A stretch of 64,000 nt of DNA from Rhodococcus rhodnii (GTDB taxonomy: Bacteria; Actinomycetota; Actinomycetes; Mycobacteriales; Pseudonocardiaceae), in contig JOAA01000015.1 in NCBI GenBank assembly GCA_000720375.1, positions 155,636 to 219,635 of the forward strand, in the 5' to 3' direction. Under the pieces are notes generated by a model. That model was not told the origin of the DNA. It did no database searches and saw only the letters and a program-made list of their open reading frames with translations. Made by a program: the position numbers and the translations under genes. Shown here piece after piece: positions 51,356 to 60,616 of the stretch (within the stretch, counting starts at the first letter, position 1; each line of letters starts with the position of its first letter).

Positions 51356-52912
51356 ATGCCGTTCCTCCAGGGCATGCCCTTCAGCCTGGCCATCGACGGG
51401 CTCTCCGCGGCCATGTTGGTGACGCTCGCGGCGATCCTGGCCGCGGTCTTGATATTCGCAGCGGGGGACATCGGCCCTCAGCCACGGTTCTACGTCCTGA
51501 TGCTCGTCTTCGCGGTCGCGATGGCGATCACCGTGACCGCCACCAACATCGTGACCCTGTTGGTGGGCTGGGAAATCATGGGCGCGATGTCGTACGCGCT
51601 GATCGCGTACTGGTGGCGTGAACCCGAGAAAGCCGGTTCGGGCGCGGTCGCGTTCCTGACCACGCGAGCCGGAGATCTGGGACTCTATCTGGCGGCAGGT
51701 GCGGCGTTCGCGAACGGTCAAACCGACCTCAGTGGACTGTCCGGGGACCTCATCGCTGTGGGGATCGTCATCGCGGCCTTGGGCAAGTCGGCGCAGCTGC
51801 CGTTCAGCTTCTGGCTCTCCAGGGCAATGGACGGGCCGAGCCCGGTTTCGGCCTTGCTGCACTCGGCCACCATGGTCGCGGCCGGTGCCTACCTCCTGTT
51901 GCGCGTGAATCCGTTGCTGCAACAGACCGGATGGGCCGGTCCGCTGGTCGCCTGGGTCGGCGTCGTCACGGCGTTGCTGCTCGGCGTGATTGCCGTGGCA
52001 CAGACCGACCTCAAGCAGATGCTGGCGGCGTCGACCTGTTCGCAGGTCGGGTTCATGGTCCTGGCCGCGGGCACCGGGGGAGTGCAGGCCGGAACCGCGC
52101 ACCTGGTCGCCCACGCGGCAACCAAGAGCTTGCTCTTCCTCGGCGCCGGCGCATGGCTCACCCTGCTGGGGACCAAGCAGCTTTCCCAGCTCACCGGTGC
52201 GGCGAGGAAGTACCCATTGATCGGTATCACGTTCACGATCGGCGCGCTCAGCCTCGCCGGAATCCCGCCGTTGTCGTTGTGGATCACCAAGGACGCCGTC
52301 CTGTCCACGGCGCCGACCGCAATCTACATCGTCGGCCTGGCGGCCGTGATCATCAGTGGTGTCTACGTCGGACGCATGCTCCGGGAGGTCTGGGGCGAGC
52401 GGGCTGAACGCCGCACAGCGAACCTCCTGCTGCAGATTCCGCTGCCGTTCCTTGCCGCGGCATCGGTCGTCACTGGACTGGTGATCGCGCCGGAACTCGA
52501 CCTGACCTGGTGGGAGCTCCTGCTCTCGGGCGCCTTGGCCATCGCGGGTATCGCGCTGGGGCGGGTGACGGTCAAACCGGCGCTCCTCCAGAACTGGCTT
52601 GGCCTGGAGGCCGTCGCCCAGGCGGTCGCCGTGCGGCCGACAATGGGCTTGGCGACGGCCTTGGCGCGGTTCGACGACAAGGCAGTCGATGGGGGAGTAC
52701 GAGCAGCAGCGGCAACCGGGGACCTGTTCGCGAGAGTCGCCAGTGGACGCGTGGAGATCACAGTGGACGGTATCGTCCAGCGGATCGGCAACGCTGCCAA
52801 AGCGTTGGGCCGCTGGGCTCGTCGGCCGCAGACCGGGCAGCTGCACCACTACTACGCGCAGGCCGCCGTCGCCTTGGTCCTGCTCGCCGTCCTGCTGATG
52901 ATTGTGAGGTGA
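51356..52912 (+). CDS. nuoL: NuoL-like antiporter subunit
   Basis: The 518-aa protein has about 14 helices with the TM5 glutamate (VGWEIMGAMSY), TM7 lysine (LGKSAQLPFSFWL) and further lysines (ATKSLLFL, TKDAVL). It is shorter than usual NuoL (about 600 aa); the long lateral helix and last membrane segment appear reduced. Four bases separate it from nuoK. Confidence 0.9.
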   Translation: MPFLQGMPFSLAIDGLSAAMLVTLAAILAAVLIFAAGDIGPQPRFYVLMLVFAVAMAITVTATNIVTLLVGWEIMGAMSYALIAYWWREPEKAGSGAVAFLTTRAGDLGLYLAAGAAFANGQTDLSGLSGDLIAVGIVIAALGKSAQLPFSFWLSRAMDGPSPVSALLHSATMVAAGAYLLLRVNPLLQQTGWAGPLVAWVGVVTALLLGVIAVAQTDLKQMLAASTCSQVGFMVLAAGTGGVQAGTAHLVAHAATKSLLFLGAGAWLTLLGTKQLSQLTGAARKYPLIGITFTIGALSLAGIPPLSLWITKDAVLSTAPTAIYIVGLAAVIISGVYVGRMLREVWGERAERRTANLLLQIPLPFLAAASVVTGLVIAPELDLTWWELLLSGALAIAGIALGRVTVKPALLQNWLGLEAVAQAVAVRPTMGLATALARFDDKAVDGGVRAAAATGDLFARVASGRVEITVDGIVQRIGNAAKALGRWARRPQTGQLHHYYAQAAVALVLLAVLLMIVR

Positions 52913-52916
52913 GGAC

Positions 52917-54350
52917 GTGCTGAGCGTCATCGTTTTCCTGCCCCTCGCGGCCGCCATGTTGCTGCTGGCGATGCCGGTGAAGGCCGCGCGGTGGATGTGG
53001 ATCGGCGCGAGCGCCGTGGACATGGCCCTGGTCGTGTGGCTGTGGATCGATTACACGCCAGGTGCGTACGAGGTCAACGTCCGGTGGATTCCCAGTGTCA
53101 GCTCCGGATACCACCTCGGTGTCGACGGGTTGAGCCTGCCGTTGGTGGCCTTGACGGCATTTCTGTTCCTGGCATGCGCGGTGTACTCGTTCCGCGACAC
53201 CGACCGCCTGAAGTCCTATGCCGCGCTGTTCCTGTTCATGGAGACCGTGAGCCTGGGCTTGTTCGTGTCCCTCGACCTGATCCTGTTCTTTGTCTTCTTT
53301 GATCTGTCCATTGTCGGCATGTACTTCGTCATCGCCGGTTGGGGACATCGGGACGCGGGCAAGGCGGCGCTGAAGTTCTTCCTCTACACGTTCCTCGGCT
53401 CGCTGGCGCTGCTGCTGGGCTTCATCGGCTTGTTCCTCGCCGGGAACACGTTCGACATGGTCGAGCTCGCCCGGCAGAACCCGCTGGCGGACAAAGGCTT
53501 CCTGAGCGCCGCGGTGCTGGTCGCGCTGGGTGTCGGTTTCGCGATCAAGACACCCACAGTCCCGTTCCATACGTGGCTTCCGCCCGCACACACCGAAGCA
53601 CCCGCGGCTGGGTCGGCGATCCTGGCCGGGGTGCTGCTCAAGATGGGCACGTACGGGTTCGTGCGGATCATGATGCCGATGCTTCCGGACACGTGGCGTG
53701 AGTACGCGGTGGTCTTCGTCGTGGTCGGTGTCGTGAGTGTCGTTTATGGCGCTTTGGTTGCCTTGGCGCAGCAGGATTTCAAGCGCATGATCGCGTACAC
53801 CTCAGTGAACCACATGGGCTACATCCTGCTGGCGCTTGGCGCCTTCAGTCAGATCGGCGTGACGGGCGCGGTGACCCAGATGGTCAGCCATGGCCTGATC
53901 ACGGGAGCCTTGTTCCTGCTCTCAGGCGTGCTCTACCAGCGCGGCCAGACCTACGAGATGGAGAAATACGGCGGCCTGGCCGGGACCGCGCCGAGATTCG
54001 CCGGGTTGACCGCACTCGCGGCGTTCGCTTCCCTCGGCTTGCCCGGATTCTCCGGGTTCATCGCCGAATTCCAGATCTTCACGGGATCCCTTGGCCAAGC
54101 GCCGGTCGCCACCGCGGTGGCCTTCCTGGGCATCCTGATCACCGCGGCGCTGTTCCTGCGGGCGTTCCAACGCGTCTTCCTCGGCCCTTATCGTTCCCCG
54201 GTGGGGAAGGTCGGTGACGTCACGGTGGTGGAAAGCGTGGCGATCGTCCCGTTGGTCGTCGCGACCGTGATCATCGGCATCTTCCCGAGGTTCATGCTCG
54301 ACGTCATTGAACCGGCTTCAAGGACGGTCGTGGAGCTGGTGAGCCGATGA
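52917..54350 (+). CDS. nuoM: NuoM-like antiporter subunit
   Basis: The 477-aa protein has the TM7 KTPTVPFHTWLPPAHTEAP motif and LLKMGTYGF. At the TM5 glutamate position (usually FFE) it has FVFFDLS, a Glu-to-Asp change. GTG 52917 is the start. It overlaps nuoN by ATGA. Confidence 0.92.
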   Translation: MLSVIVFLPLAAAMLLLAMPVKAARWMWIGASAVDMALVVWLWIDYTPGAYEVNVRWIPSVSSGYHLGVDGLSLPLVALTAFLFLACAVYSFRDTDRLKSYAALFLFMETVSLGLFVSLDLILFFVFFDLSIVGMYFVIAGWGHRDAGKAALKFFLYTFLGSLALLLGFIGLFLAGNTFDMVELARQNPLADKGFLSAAVLVALGVGFAIKTPTVPFHTWLPPAHTEAPAAGSAILAGVLLKMGTYGFVRIMMPMLPDTWREYAVVFVVVGVVSVVYGALVALAQQDFKRMIAYTSVNHMGYILLALGAFSQIGVTGAVTQMVSHGLITGALFLLSGVLYQRGQTYEMEKYGGLAGTAPRFAGLTALAAFASLGLPGFSGFIAEFQIFTGSLGQAPVATAVAFLGILITAALFLRAFQRVFLGPYRSPVGKVGDVTVVESVAIVPLVVATVIIGIFPRFMLDVIEPASRTVVELVSR

Positions 54351-55624
54351 CGATGATGGACGAAGACCCGTCGGCGTTGCTGCCGGAGATCTTCCTTGCC
54401 GTGGCAGCTGTTCTGGGGCTGTTGCTCGGGTCGTACCTGCCGCGGAAACGTCAGTGGCCGGTGATCATGCTCGCTGTTCTGGCGTGTATCGGTGGCGTTG
54501 TCGCGACGGCGTTCGCCGGTCCAACCAGGACAGTGTTCGGTGAGAGCTACCGGATCGATGTGCTGACCAATCTCGGCCGGTACATCGTGATCGGGTCATT
54601 GCTGTTCGCCATCGGCATCAGCGTCAAGCATTTCCGGGGACACAAGAGGGAAACCGAGCTCTATGTGCTGATGCTGCTCGGTTCGCTCGGCGCGGTCATC
54701 ATGACCGGTGCCAATGACTTCATGCTGTTGGTCGCCGGATATTTGCTGGCGAGCATCCCGCTGTACGCACTCGCGGGATTCGGCAAGGACGATCTCGGTA
54801 CCGAAGCGGCGCTGAAGTACTACCTGCTGGGAGCATTCTCGGGAATCGTACTGCTCGCCGGTGTGACTCTCCTTTTTGGAGTCGGCGGCGCCACCGGATA
54901 CCTGGAAATCAAGCTCGCCGGTGCGTCCGGAGTCATCGTGGCGATCGGTCTTGTCGGTGTGTTCGCCGGTCTGTTGTTCAAAATCGGTGGTGTACCGCTG
55001 CATTTCTGGGTACCGGACGTCACCGAGGGGTCCCGGCCGCCGGTCGCCGCCTTCGTCACCACGATCCCGAAAATCGGTGCGCTGATCGCGATGTTCCGGC
55101 TGGTCCCGTTGGTCCCGATCGACTGGCCGGTGCTGGTCGCGGTGATCGCGGCGGTCACGATGACGCTCGGCAACTTCGCGGCGTTCTTCCAGGACAACGT
55201 CCGGCGCCTGCTGGCTTACTCGACCATCAGTCAGGTCGGCTACCTGCTGATGGCGGTTGTCGTCGCCACCCGCAGCGACTGGGCGCAGCCGAGTCTGTTG
55301 GTCTACTTGGCGGCGTACGCACTGACGAACCTCGGTGCGTTCGCAGTCGTGTGCGCTTTGCCCCAAGCCACAACGATTTCCGACTACCGTGGGTTGTTCC
55401 GGACTAGACCATGGCTCGCGGTCGTGCTCGTCGTCTGTCTACTTGGGCTGGTCGGAACGCCGCCAACGCCAGTGTTCGTCGGCAAACTGGCCGTGTTCAC
55501 GGCCGCTGTGGACGGTGGCTTCACCTGGCTGACCATTGTGGCCGCGGTCAACACCGTGGTCAGCGTGTTCTACTACCTGCGCTGGATCGCGCCTACAGTG
55601 CGGACTGATCCAGTTAGGTCGTGA
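54347..55624 (+). CDS. nuoN: NuoN-like antiporter subunit
   Basis: The 425-aa protein has LLFKIGGVPLHFWVPDVTEG and LLAYSTISQVGYLL, the NuoN core. At the TM5 position where NuoN normally has Glu, the sequence reads VAGYLLASIPLY with Leu instead. The last gene of the operon, it overlaps the convergent GGDEF-EAL gene by 11 bp. Confidence 0.9.
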   Translation: MTMMDEDPSALLPEIFLAVAAVLGLLLGSYLPRKRQWPVIMLAVLACIGGVVATAFAGPTRTVFGESYRIDVLTNLGRYIVIGSLLFAIGISVKHFRGHKRETELYVLMLLGSLGAVIMTGANDFMLLVAGYLLASIPLYALAGFGKDDLGTEAALKYYLLGAFSGIVLLAGVTLLFGVGGATGYLEIKLAGASGVIVAIGLVGVFAGLLFKIGGVPLHFWVPDVTEGSRPPVAAFVTTIPKIGALIAMFRLVPLVPIDWPVLVAVIAAVTMTLGNFAAFFQDNVRRLLAYSTISQVGYLLMAVVVATRSDWAQPSLLVYLAAYALTNLGAFAVVCALPQATTISDYRGLFRTRPWLAVVLVVCLLGLVGTPPTPVFVGKLAVFTAAVDGGFTWLTIVAAVNTVVSVFYYLRWIAPTVRTDPVRS

Positions 55625-58600
55625 GCTTCGCCCCATTGGTCGAGACCAGCGGCGGCTGCGCCTGCGGACGGCCGAGCAGAAAGCCCTGTGCCTGGTCACA
55701 GCCGAGGTCCTGGAGCATCGAGAACTGCTCGGCGTCCTCCACCCCCTCGGCGATCGTCGTCAGACCAAGCGCTTGGCCGAGACGGATCACCGCGGTGACG
55801 ATCTCCCGGTCGGACGGGTCGGTGACCAGCCCGGCCACGAACGACCGGTCCACCTTGATGATGCTGACCGGCAACCGCTTGAGATAGCTCAGCGACGAAT
55901 ACCCGGTGCCGAAGTCGTCGATGCCCAGCCCGACGCCCATCTCCCTGAGCTCCTCGAACTGCCGCAGCGTCGAGGTGTCGGCGTCCATCAGCACGGTCTC
56001 GGTGAGCTCCAACGCCAACGCGGACGGTTCCAGCTTCGCCCGCGACAAGGCGGCGCCGACCGTCGTGGCCAGATCCGGCTGAGTGGCTTGGCGCGCGGAC
56101 AGATTGACCGCGGCACGGAAGTCCGGCGGCACGACACCGGACGCACGCCACGCCGCGAGCTGACGGCACGCCTCCTCCAGTACGTACGTCCCGATCGGTA
56201 CGATCAGCCCGCTGTCCTCGGCGACCTGGATGAACGCGGCGGGCGGCAGCAGGCCACGGCACGGGTCCTCCAGCCGCACCAGCGACTCGACCGCGACCGC
56301 TTTGCCCGTGTCCAGGTCGATCACCGGCTGGAAGTGCAGCACGAACCGGTCGTCCCGCAACGCCTGACGCAAGGTCGACGCGACGGCGACCCGGTCGACC
56401 GCACGGGCCCGGCGGGTCTCGTCGAAGATCTCCCACCGGTTCTTGCCCTGCGTCTTCGCGCCGTACATCGCCGCGTCGGCGTTGCGCAGCATGTCCTCGG
56501 GCGTCAGCGAATCGTTGTCGGACAACGCGATCCCGATGCTCGCGGTGACCTCGACCTCGACCTCGTAGCCCGGCAGTGCCACCGGTTTGCCCACCGCGGC
56601 GGTCAGCCGCTCGGAGATCTCCACCGCGCTCTGCTCGGACAACAGGTCCGAACACAGCACGACGAACTCGTCACCACCGAGGCGCGCGACCGTGTCCGAA
56701 GGCCGGACCTGAGAGCTGATCCGGGCCGCGATCTCCCGCAGCACCTGATCGCCGATGTCGTGGCCGAGGCTGTCGTTGATGTCCTTGAACCCGTCGAGGT
56801 CGAGGAACATCACCGCGGTCAACGTCGGATGACGGTCGGCGCGCGCGAGCACCTGCTTGAGCCGGTCCATCAGCAGCGCGCGGTTGGGCAGGCCGGTCAG
56901 CGAGTCGTGCAGTGCCTGGTGCACCAGGCGTGCCTCGGCTTCGCGGCGTTCGGTGATGTCCTCGATCTGCGTGACCAGGTAGACGGGTGCGTTGCCGTCC
57001 GGGCGCACCGGCGACACGGTGACCTGGCCCCACACGATCCGGCCGTCGGCGTGGAAATACCGCTTCACGCCGTGGAACGGCTCGTTGCTGCCCGCCTTCA
57101 TCGCCGCGACGGCCGCGCCGCCGATGGCGAAGTCTTCCGGGTGGCTCACGTCGGCGACGTTCATCGAGAGCAACTCGGCCTCGGTACGGCCGAGCATCTC
57201 GCACAGCGCCCTGTTGACCTGCAAGAACACCGCGCCCTCGCCGACAAGGCACATCCCGATGGACGCGTGGTCGAAGGCCTGCCGGAACCGTTCCTCGGCG
57301 TCCCGCAGGTCGCGCTCGGCGGCCCGGCGCGCGGTCACGTCGATGCCGGTGGAGATCACGTGCGTGACCTCGCCGTCCTCGTCGACGAGCGCGCCGTTGG
57401 ACCAGGACACGTCGAACCGGGCGCCGTCCCGCCGGATCCACGTGTGCTCGTAGTAGGCGGGCAGGTCCGACGGTTTGATGTCCCGGTAGTACGCCTCGGT
57501 CCGCGCCCATTCCTCCTCCGGCAGGAAGAGATCCCAGAACCGCTTGCCCACCACCTCGGCGAACGAGTAGCCGGTGATCAACTCACAGGTCCGGTTGAAC
57601 CGGACGATCCGGCCGCCGCGGTCGAACACCACGATCAGGCTGCCCGCCACGTTGAGCACGGCGTCGACGAAGTCGTGCTCGTTTCTCAGTTGCAGCTGCG
57701 AGCGCTGCTGCTCCTCGACCATCTCCTGTAGCCGCTGAGCCATTCCGTTGAACGCTGTCGCCATGTCACCGATCTCGTCGCGGCTACGCACCTGCACGCG
57801 TTCCGCCAAGTTGCCTTGCGCCAGGGTGGCCGCTCCCCGGGCGACCGCGCCGACGTCCGTACTCATCCGACGAGCCAGCCAGACTGTGAGCACCATCGTG
57901 ATCGCGAACGCGACGAGCACGCCCAGCAGCGCGAACGTCCGGTCCTCGACATCACTGGCCTGCCGGAACTGCAGCATCAGGGCTTCTTGATCGAGGATCG
58001 TCGCCCAGAGCGTCGTCATCGTGGCCGCCGCGTCTTCGATGGCACGGGCGTACGCGGTCCGGTCGACTCGGACGGTCGTCGCCTCGACGAAGTCGCGGGT
58101 GGTCATCGTGGCCAGGTCCGTTACCGCGAGATACGCGGTGCGTAGCTGCGGCGCGAGCACATCCCGCATCGCGCGCCCCTCGGCGGTGGTGCCGGTGGCG
58201 CGGAACGCGGTGAAGAGGTTGTCCTGCAGCACGTCCGCGTGCCGCATCAGCATCGCCACGTCACCGGCCACCTTGGTCCGGTCGGGCAGCGAGATACTGG
58301 TCGACGAGTTCTGGCTGGTGGTGAGCAGGTCGTCGACGGTGTTGCCGAGCCTGCTGATCCGGATGACCAGCTCGGGGGAGCACACCACCATCGCGTCGGC
58401 CAGGTGGTACGTGCCCAGCTCCGGGTCGAGGACCAGGTTGGACGTGGCGCCGACGTACCCGATCAGCGTGCGGACGTCGCCGATCAGCATCGCGTGCGCG
58501 GCGTCGGTGCTCGCTTTGTCGTACTTTCCGGATTGGACGGTTTGCCAGTTCTGTATCTGTGTCGCGGGCAGCGCGCTGGCGTTGAGGTCCGCGCCGGTGG

Positions 58601-58949
58601 TTCGGAGGTCGTCCTTCAACCGGCCGTCCACTTCGGCCAGTGCGGTGTACCCGCTGTCGATCCGGTCCTCGAGCGGCTTCAGGTCGGCGGCGGGCCGGAC
58701 ACCCGCGGCAACCTGACGGACGTACGTTTTGTGCGCGGCCAGGTCGGGCAACAGAGTGGTGAGCGGACCCAGATATTCCAGCCCGCGCAGTTCGTTGTCG
58801 GTCAGCTCAATCCGCCGCGAGTTCGCGTCCAGCAACAGATAAGTCGCACCCGCGAGCAGCGCGGTGAACGCCACGCCGATAATCGCCAGCTTGTGCCAAA
58901 TCCGCCAACGTCTCCCAGTGCTTCCGTGCCTGTCGGCCGGCGCATACAT
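55614..58949 (-). CDS. Membrane PAS-GGDEF-EAL protein (cyclic-di-GMP turnover)
   Basis: The 1111-aa protein has two membrane helices flanking a 300-residue extracytoplasmic domain, a HAMP, two PAS domains, a GGDEF domain (ARLGGDEFVVL, with an RPSD inhibitory site just upstream) and an EAL domain. The EAL signature reads ESL, with DDFGTGYSSL and VDRSFV intact, so both diguanylate cyclase and phosphodiesterase activity are possible. ATG 58949 is used; an earlier start at 59033 is possible. It senses an outside signal through the periplasmic part. Confidence 0.92.
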   Translation of the reverse strand: MYAPADRHGSTGRRWRIWHKLAIIGVAFTALLAGATYLLLDANSRRIELTDNELRGLEYLGPLTTLLPDLAAHKTYVRQVAAGVRPAADLKPLEDRIDSGYTALAEVDGRLKDDLRTTGADLNASALPATQIQNWQTVQSGKYDKASTDAAHAMLIGDVRTLIGYVGATSNLVLDPELGTYHLADAMVVCSPELVIRISRLGNTVDDLLTTSQNSSTSISLPDRTKVAGDVAMLMRHADVLQDNLFTAFRATGTTAEGRAMRDVLAPQLRTAYLAVTDLATMTTRDFVEATTVRVDRTAYARAIEDAAATMTTLWATILDQEALMLQFRQASDVEDRTFALLGVLVAFAITMVLTVWLARRMSTDVGAVARGAATLAQGNLAERVQVRSRDEIGDMATAFNGMAQRLQEMVEEQQRSQLQLRNEHDFVDAVLNVAGSLIVVFDRGGRIVRFNRTCELITGYSFAEVVGKRFWDLFLPEEEWARTEAYYRDIKPSDLPAYYEHTWIRRDGARFDVSWSNGALVDEDGEVTHVISTGIDVTARRAAERDLRDAEERFRQAFDHASIGMCLVGEGAVFLQVNRALCEMLGRTEAELLSMNVADVSHPEDFAIGGAAVAAMKAGSNEPFHGVKRYFHADGRIVWGQVTVSPVRPDGNAPVYLVTQIEDITERREAEARLVHQALHDSLTGLPNRALLMDRLKQVLARADRHPTLTAVMFLDLDGFKDINDSLGHDIGDQVLREIAARISSQVRPSDTVARLGGDEFVVLCSDLLSEQSAVEISERLTAAVGKPVALPGYEVEVEVTASIGIALSDNDSLTPEDMLRNADAAMYGAKTQGKNRWEIFDETRRARAVDRVAVASTLRQALRDDRFVLHFQPVIDLDTGKAVAVESLVRLEDPCRGLLPPAAFIQVAEDSGLIVPIGTYVLEEACRQLAAWRASGVVPPDFRAAVNLSARQATQPDLATTVGAALSRAKLEPSALALELTETVLMDADTSTLRQFEELREMGVGLGIDDFGTGYSSLSYLKRLPVSIIKVDRSFVAGLVTDPSDREIVTAVIRLGQALGLTTIAEGVEDAEQFSMLQDLGCDQAQGFLLGRPQAQPPLVSTNGAKLTT

Positions 58950-59099
58950 CGGCAGGGCCACCACCCAGACGTCGCCAGTTGTCACCTGTGCGCGGCAATC
59001 ATCTGCCGTGCTATTCCGTAACGCAACCATCAATATGTGCGGAGGGGTACGAACCGTACAGCCGGAAATGTAAAAACGTGATCAGTTCGAAAGACATCC

Positions 59100-59139
59100 G
59101 ATGATCACGACATGGATCATCCTGTTCTTGGCCTAGGCT
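59100..59139 (+). promoter_or_regulatory. Operator-like inverted repeat and leaderless -10 before the Nudix gene
   Basis: GATGATC (59100-59106) and GATCATC (59115-59121) form a perfect 7-bp inverted repeat spaced by 8 bp. TAGGCT (59134-59139) ends 6 nt before ATG 59146, a leaderless-promoter spacing. The repeat sits where a -35-overlapping repressor would bind. Confidence 0.45.
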
Positions 59140-59145
59140 GCCGGC

Positions 59146-59538
59146 ATGACTGCCGAGAAGAACCTGGCGTACGGCTGGATCACGCGAGCCGAGAAGATCC
59201 TGTTCATCCGGCGTGACCCGGGCGCGTTCCTCGGTGGCCGGTGGGAGCTGCCGGGCGGGACCGTCGAAAAAGACGAGCCACCCGAGGAAACGGCGATACG
59301 GGAGATCGCCGAGGAGACCGGTCTGAAGGTACGGGTCACCGGTGAGCGGGCCAAGTCGAGTTGGCCGGACATCGGTGGCAAACCGTTGACCATCAACGCG
59401 ATCATCTTCGATGTGGCCGAAGAGAGCTTCGGTGATGTCGTATTGAATCCGGACGAACACGATGAGTATGCATGGCTCACGCCGACTGAGGCGGCGCAGC
59501 GGGAACTGCCGGACCACGTTCGGCGGATTTTGCCCTGA
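59146..59538 (+). CDS. Nudix hydrolase
   Basis: The 130-aa protein has a complete Nudix box, GGTVEKDEPPEETAIREIAEE, then TGL. It hydrolyses a nucleoside diphosphate linked to another group, for example an oxidised nucleotide. No partner gene indicates the substrate. It is convergent with rpmJ. Confidence 0.92.
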   Translation: MTAEKNLAYGWITRAEKILFIRRDPGAFLGGRWELPGGTVEKDEPPEETAIREIAEETGLKVRVTGERAKSSWPDIGGKPLTINAIIFDVAEESFGDVVLNPDEHDEYAWLTPTEAAQRELPDHVRRILP

Positions 59539-59545
59539 AACGGCG

Positions 59546-59569
59546 GAAGGGGCGCTCTCGCACCCCTTC
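59546..59569. terminator. Weak hairpin between the Nudix gene and rpmJ
   Basis: GAAGGGG (59546-59552) is the inverse of CCCCTTC (59563-59569), a 7-bp stem with a 10-nt loop and no T-run. It may end transcription from both sides. Confidence 0.4.
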
Positions 59570-59606
59570 GTCAGTATTCGGCGAGCGGCACGAAGCCCTC
59601 AGCCGG

Positions 59607-59729
59607 TCAGCCCTGGCGGGCCTTGAACCGGGGGTCCCTCTTGTTGAGGACGAACACCCGGCCCTCACGCCGGACGACCTGAGCGCCCGGCTTCTGCTTC
59701 AGCGACCTCAAAGAGTTCCTAACCTTCAC
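59607..59729 (-). CDS. rpmJ: 50S ribosomal protein bL36, zinc-free paralog
   Basis: The 40-aa protein reads [20 protein letters not shown] and ends in [12 protein letters not shown]. It has no cysteines, so it is the zinc-free paralog of L36, usually expressed when zinc is scarce under Zur control. GTG 59729 is the start. I see no clear Zur box. Confidence 0.93.
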   Translation of the reverse strand: MKVRNSLRSLKQKPGAQVVRREGRVFVLNKRDPRFKARQG

Positions 59730-59859
59730 GTCCGCTACAACCACGGCGGCCGTCGATTCATTCCCTAGGTGGCCGCCGCCGGTCTTAGGGCTAACGCGTC
59801 CGTTGACGCCCGATCCGCACCGCTGCAAAGTGGATCAACGCGCACGAAAACGGACCACC

Positions 59860-60399
59860 ATGGATTCCCTGCAGCTGGCCCACTTCGTGGCATCGGCGAT
59901 CCTCGCGCACCGCGCCGAGACGGTCCGCCCGATGCTGCCGTCACCGCGTGCCGCCACCGAATCACTGCCCGGCACGCTCGCCGGGCCGCTCACCCTGACA
60001 ATGTCCTATCTGGACGAAGCCGAAGGCGAACCGCCGTGCTGCCTGCACCTGACGTGTTACGCGGCAGCGGGTCATGCCCGCTTCGACCGGCTGTCGGAGA
60101 TCTCCGGACTGCGGGTCACCGACCACCTCGCGGTGATCCTGGAATGCTCGGCGGCGGGCTACACCCGTGAGGCGGTCAACCTCCTCGTCGCCCACCGCGA
60201 AGCCCTGGATCTGTTGTGGGACACCCTCAACGACCTCGGTTCGCACTACGCGCACACGGTCGAAGCGGTCCGGGTGAGCTTGTCAGGCCGCGGTCTCGTG
60301 CACGAAGCACCAGCGCCACGACTCGCCCGGTTCGAACGACCGGATCACCGGGTGCCCGGTCTCGGCGGCGTGCTTGCTGGCGTGCTTCGCGGGCGATGA
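59860..60399 (+). CDS. NarJ/TorD-like molybdoenzyme chaperone, orphan
   Basis: The 179-aa protein has the NarJ C-terminal pattern: VTDHLAVILECSAAG, LLVAHREALDLLWDTLND and GSHYAHTVEAV. NarJ proteins guide maturation of nitrate reductase or related molybdoenzymes. No nar or mop gene is in the window. Its last 117 bp lie antisense to the zinc-finger gene, so its tail is probably a run-on. Confidence 0.6.
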   Translation: MDSLQLAHFVASAILAHRAETVRPMLPSPRAATESLPGTLAGPLTLTMSYLDEAEGEPPCCLHLTCYAAAGHARFDRLSEISGLRVTDHLAVILECSAAGYTREAVNLLVAHREALDLLWDTLNDLGSHYAHTVEAVRVSLSGRGLVHEAPAPRLARFERPDHRVPGLGGVLAGVLRGR

Positions 60400-60543
60400 G
60401 TCACAACAGCCCACGTGGCCGCAGGCCAGACACAGGCGCAGGTGCACCCAGGTACCGCCGGCGGCCAAGCAGTCCTCACAACCCTTGCGGGTGTGCGGCT
60501 CGGGGTCGGGACCGAGTGCGGCGATGTCCTGACAAACGCTCAT
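60283..60543 (-). CDS. UBP-type zinc-finger protein
   Basis: The 86-aa protein has the ZnF-UBP set of Cys and His residues: CEDCLAAGGTWVHLRLCLACGHVGCC, then HASKHAAETGHPVI. Ubiquitin does not exist here, so it is probably a redox- or protein-binding module. ATG 60543 follows CAGGAG. It is divergent from the receiver-TrxR gene, with which it probably works. Confidence 0.88.
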   Translation of the reverse strand: MSVCQDIAALGPDPEPHTRKGCEDCLAAGGTWVHLRLCLACGHVGCCDSSPAKHASKHAAETGHPVIRSFEPGESWRWCFVHETAA

Positions 60544-60616
60544 TGCGTGCTCCTGGCGTTGGCGACTGTCCGACATGAAGGTACGCCTCAACGCGAACAG
60601 ATGCTTGACTGTGGAC

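Noticed and set aside
55536..57731. A 731-codon plus-strand frame opposite the GGDEF-EAL gene
   Set aside because: The composition is Arg/Asp/Gln-rich and it mirrors the real gene; the opposite strand has clear PAS, GGDEF and EAL motifs.
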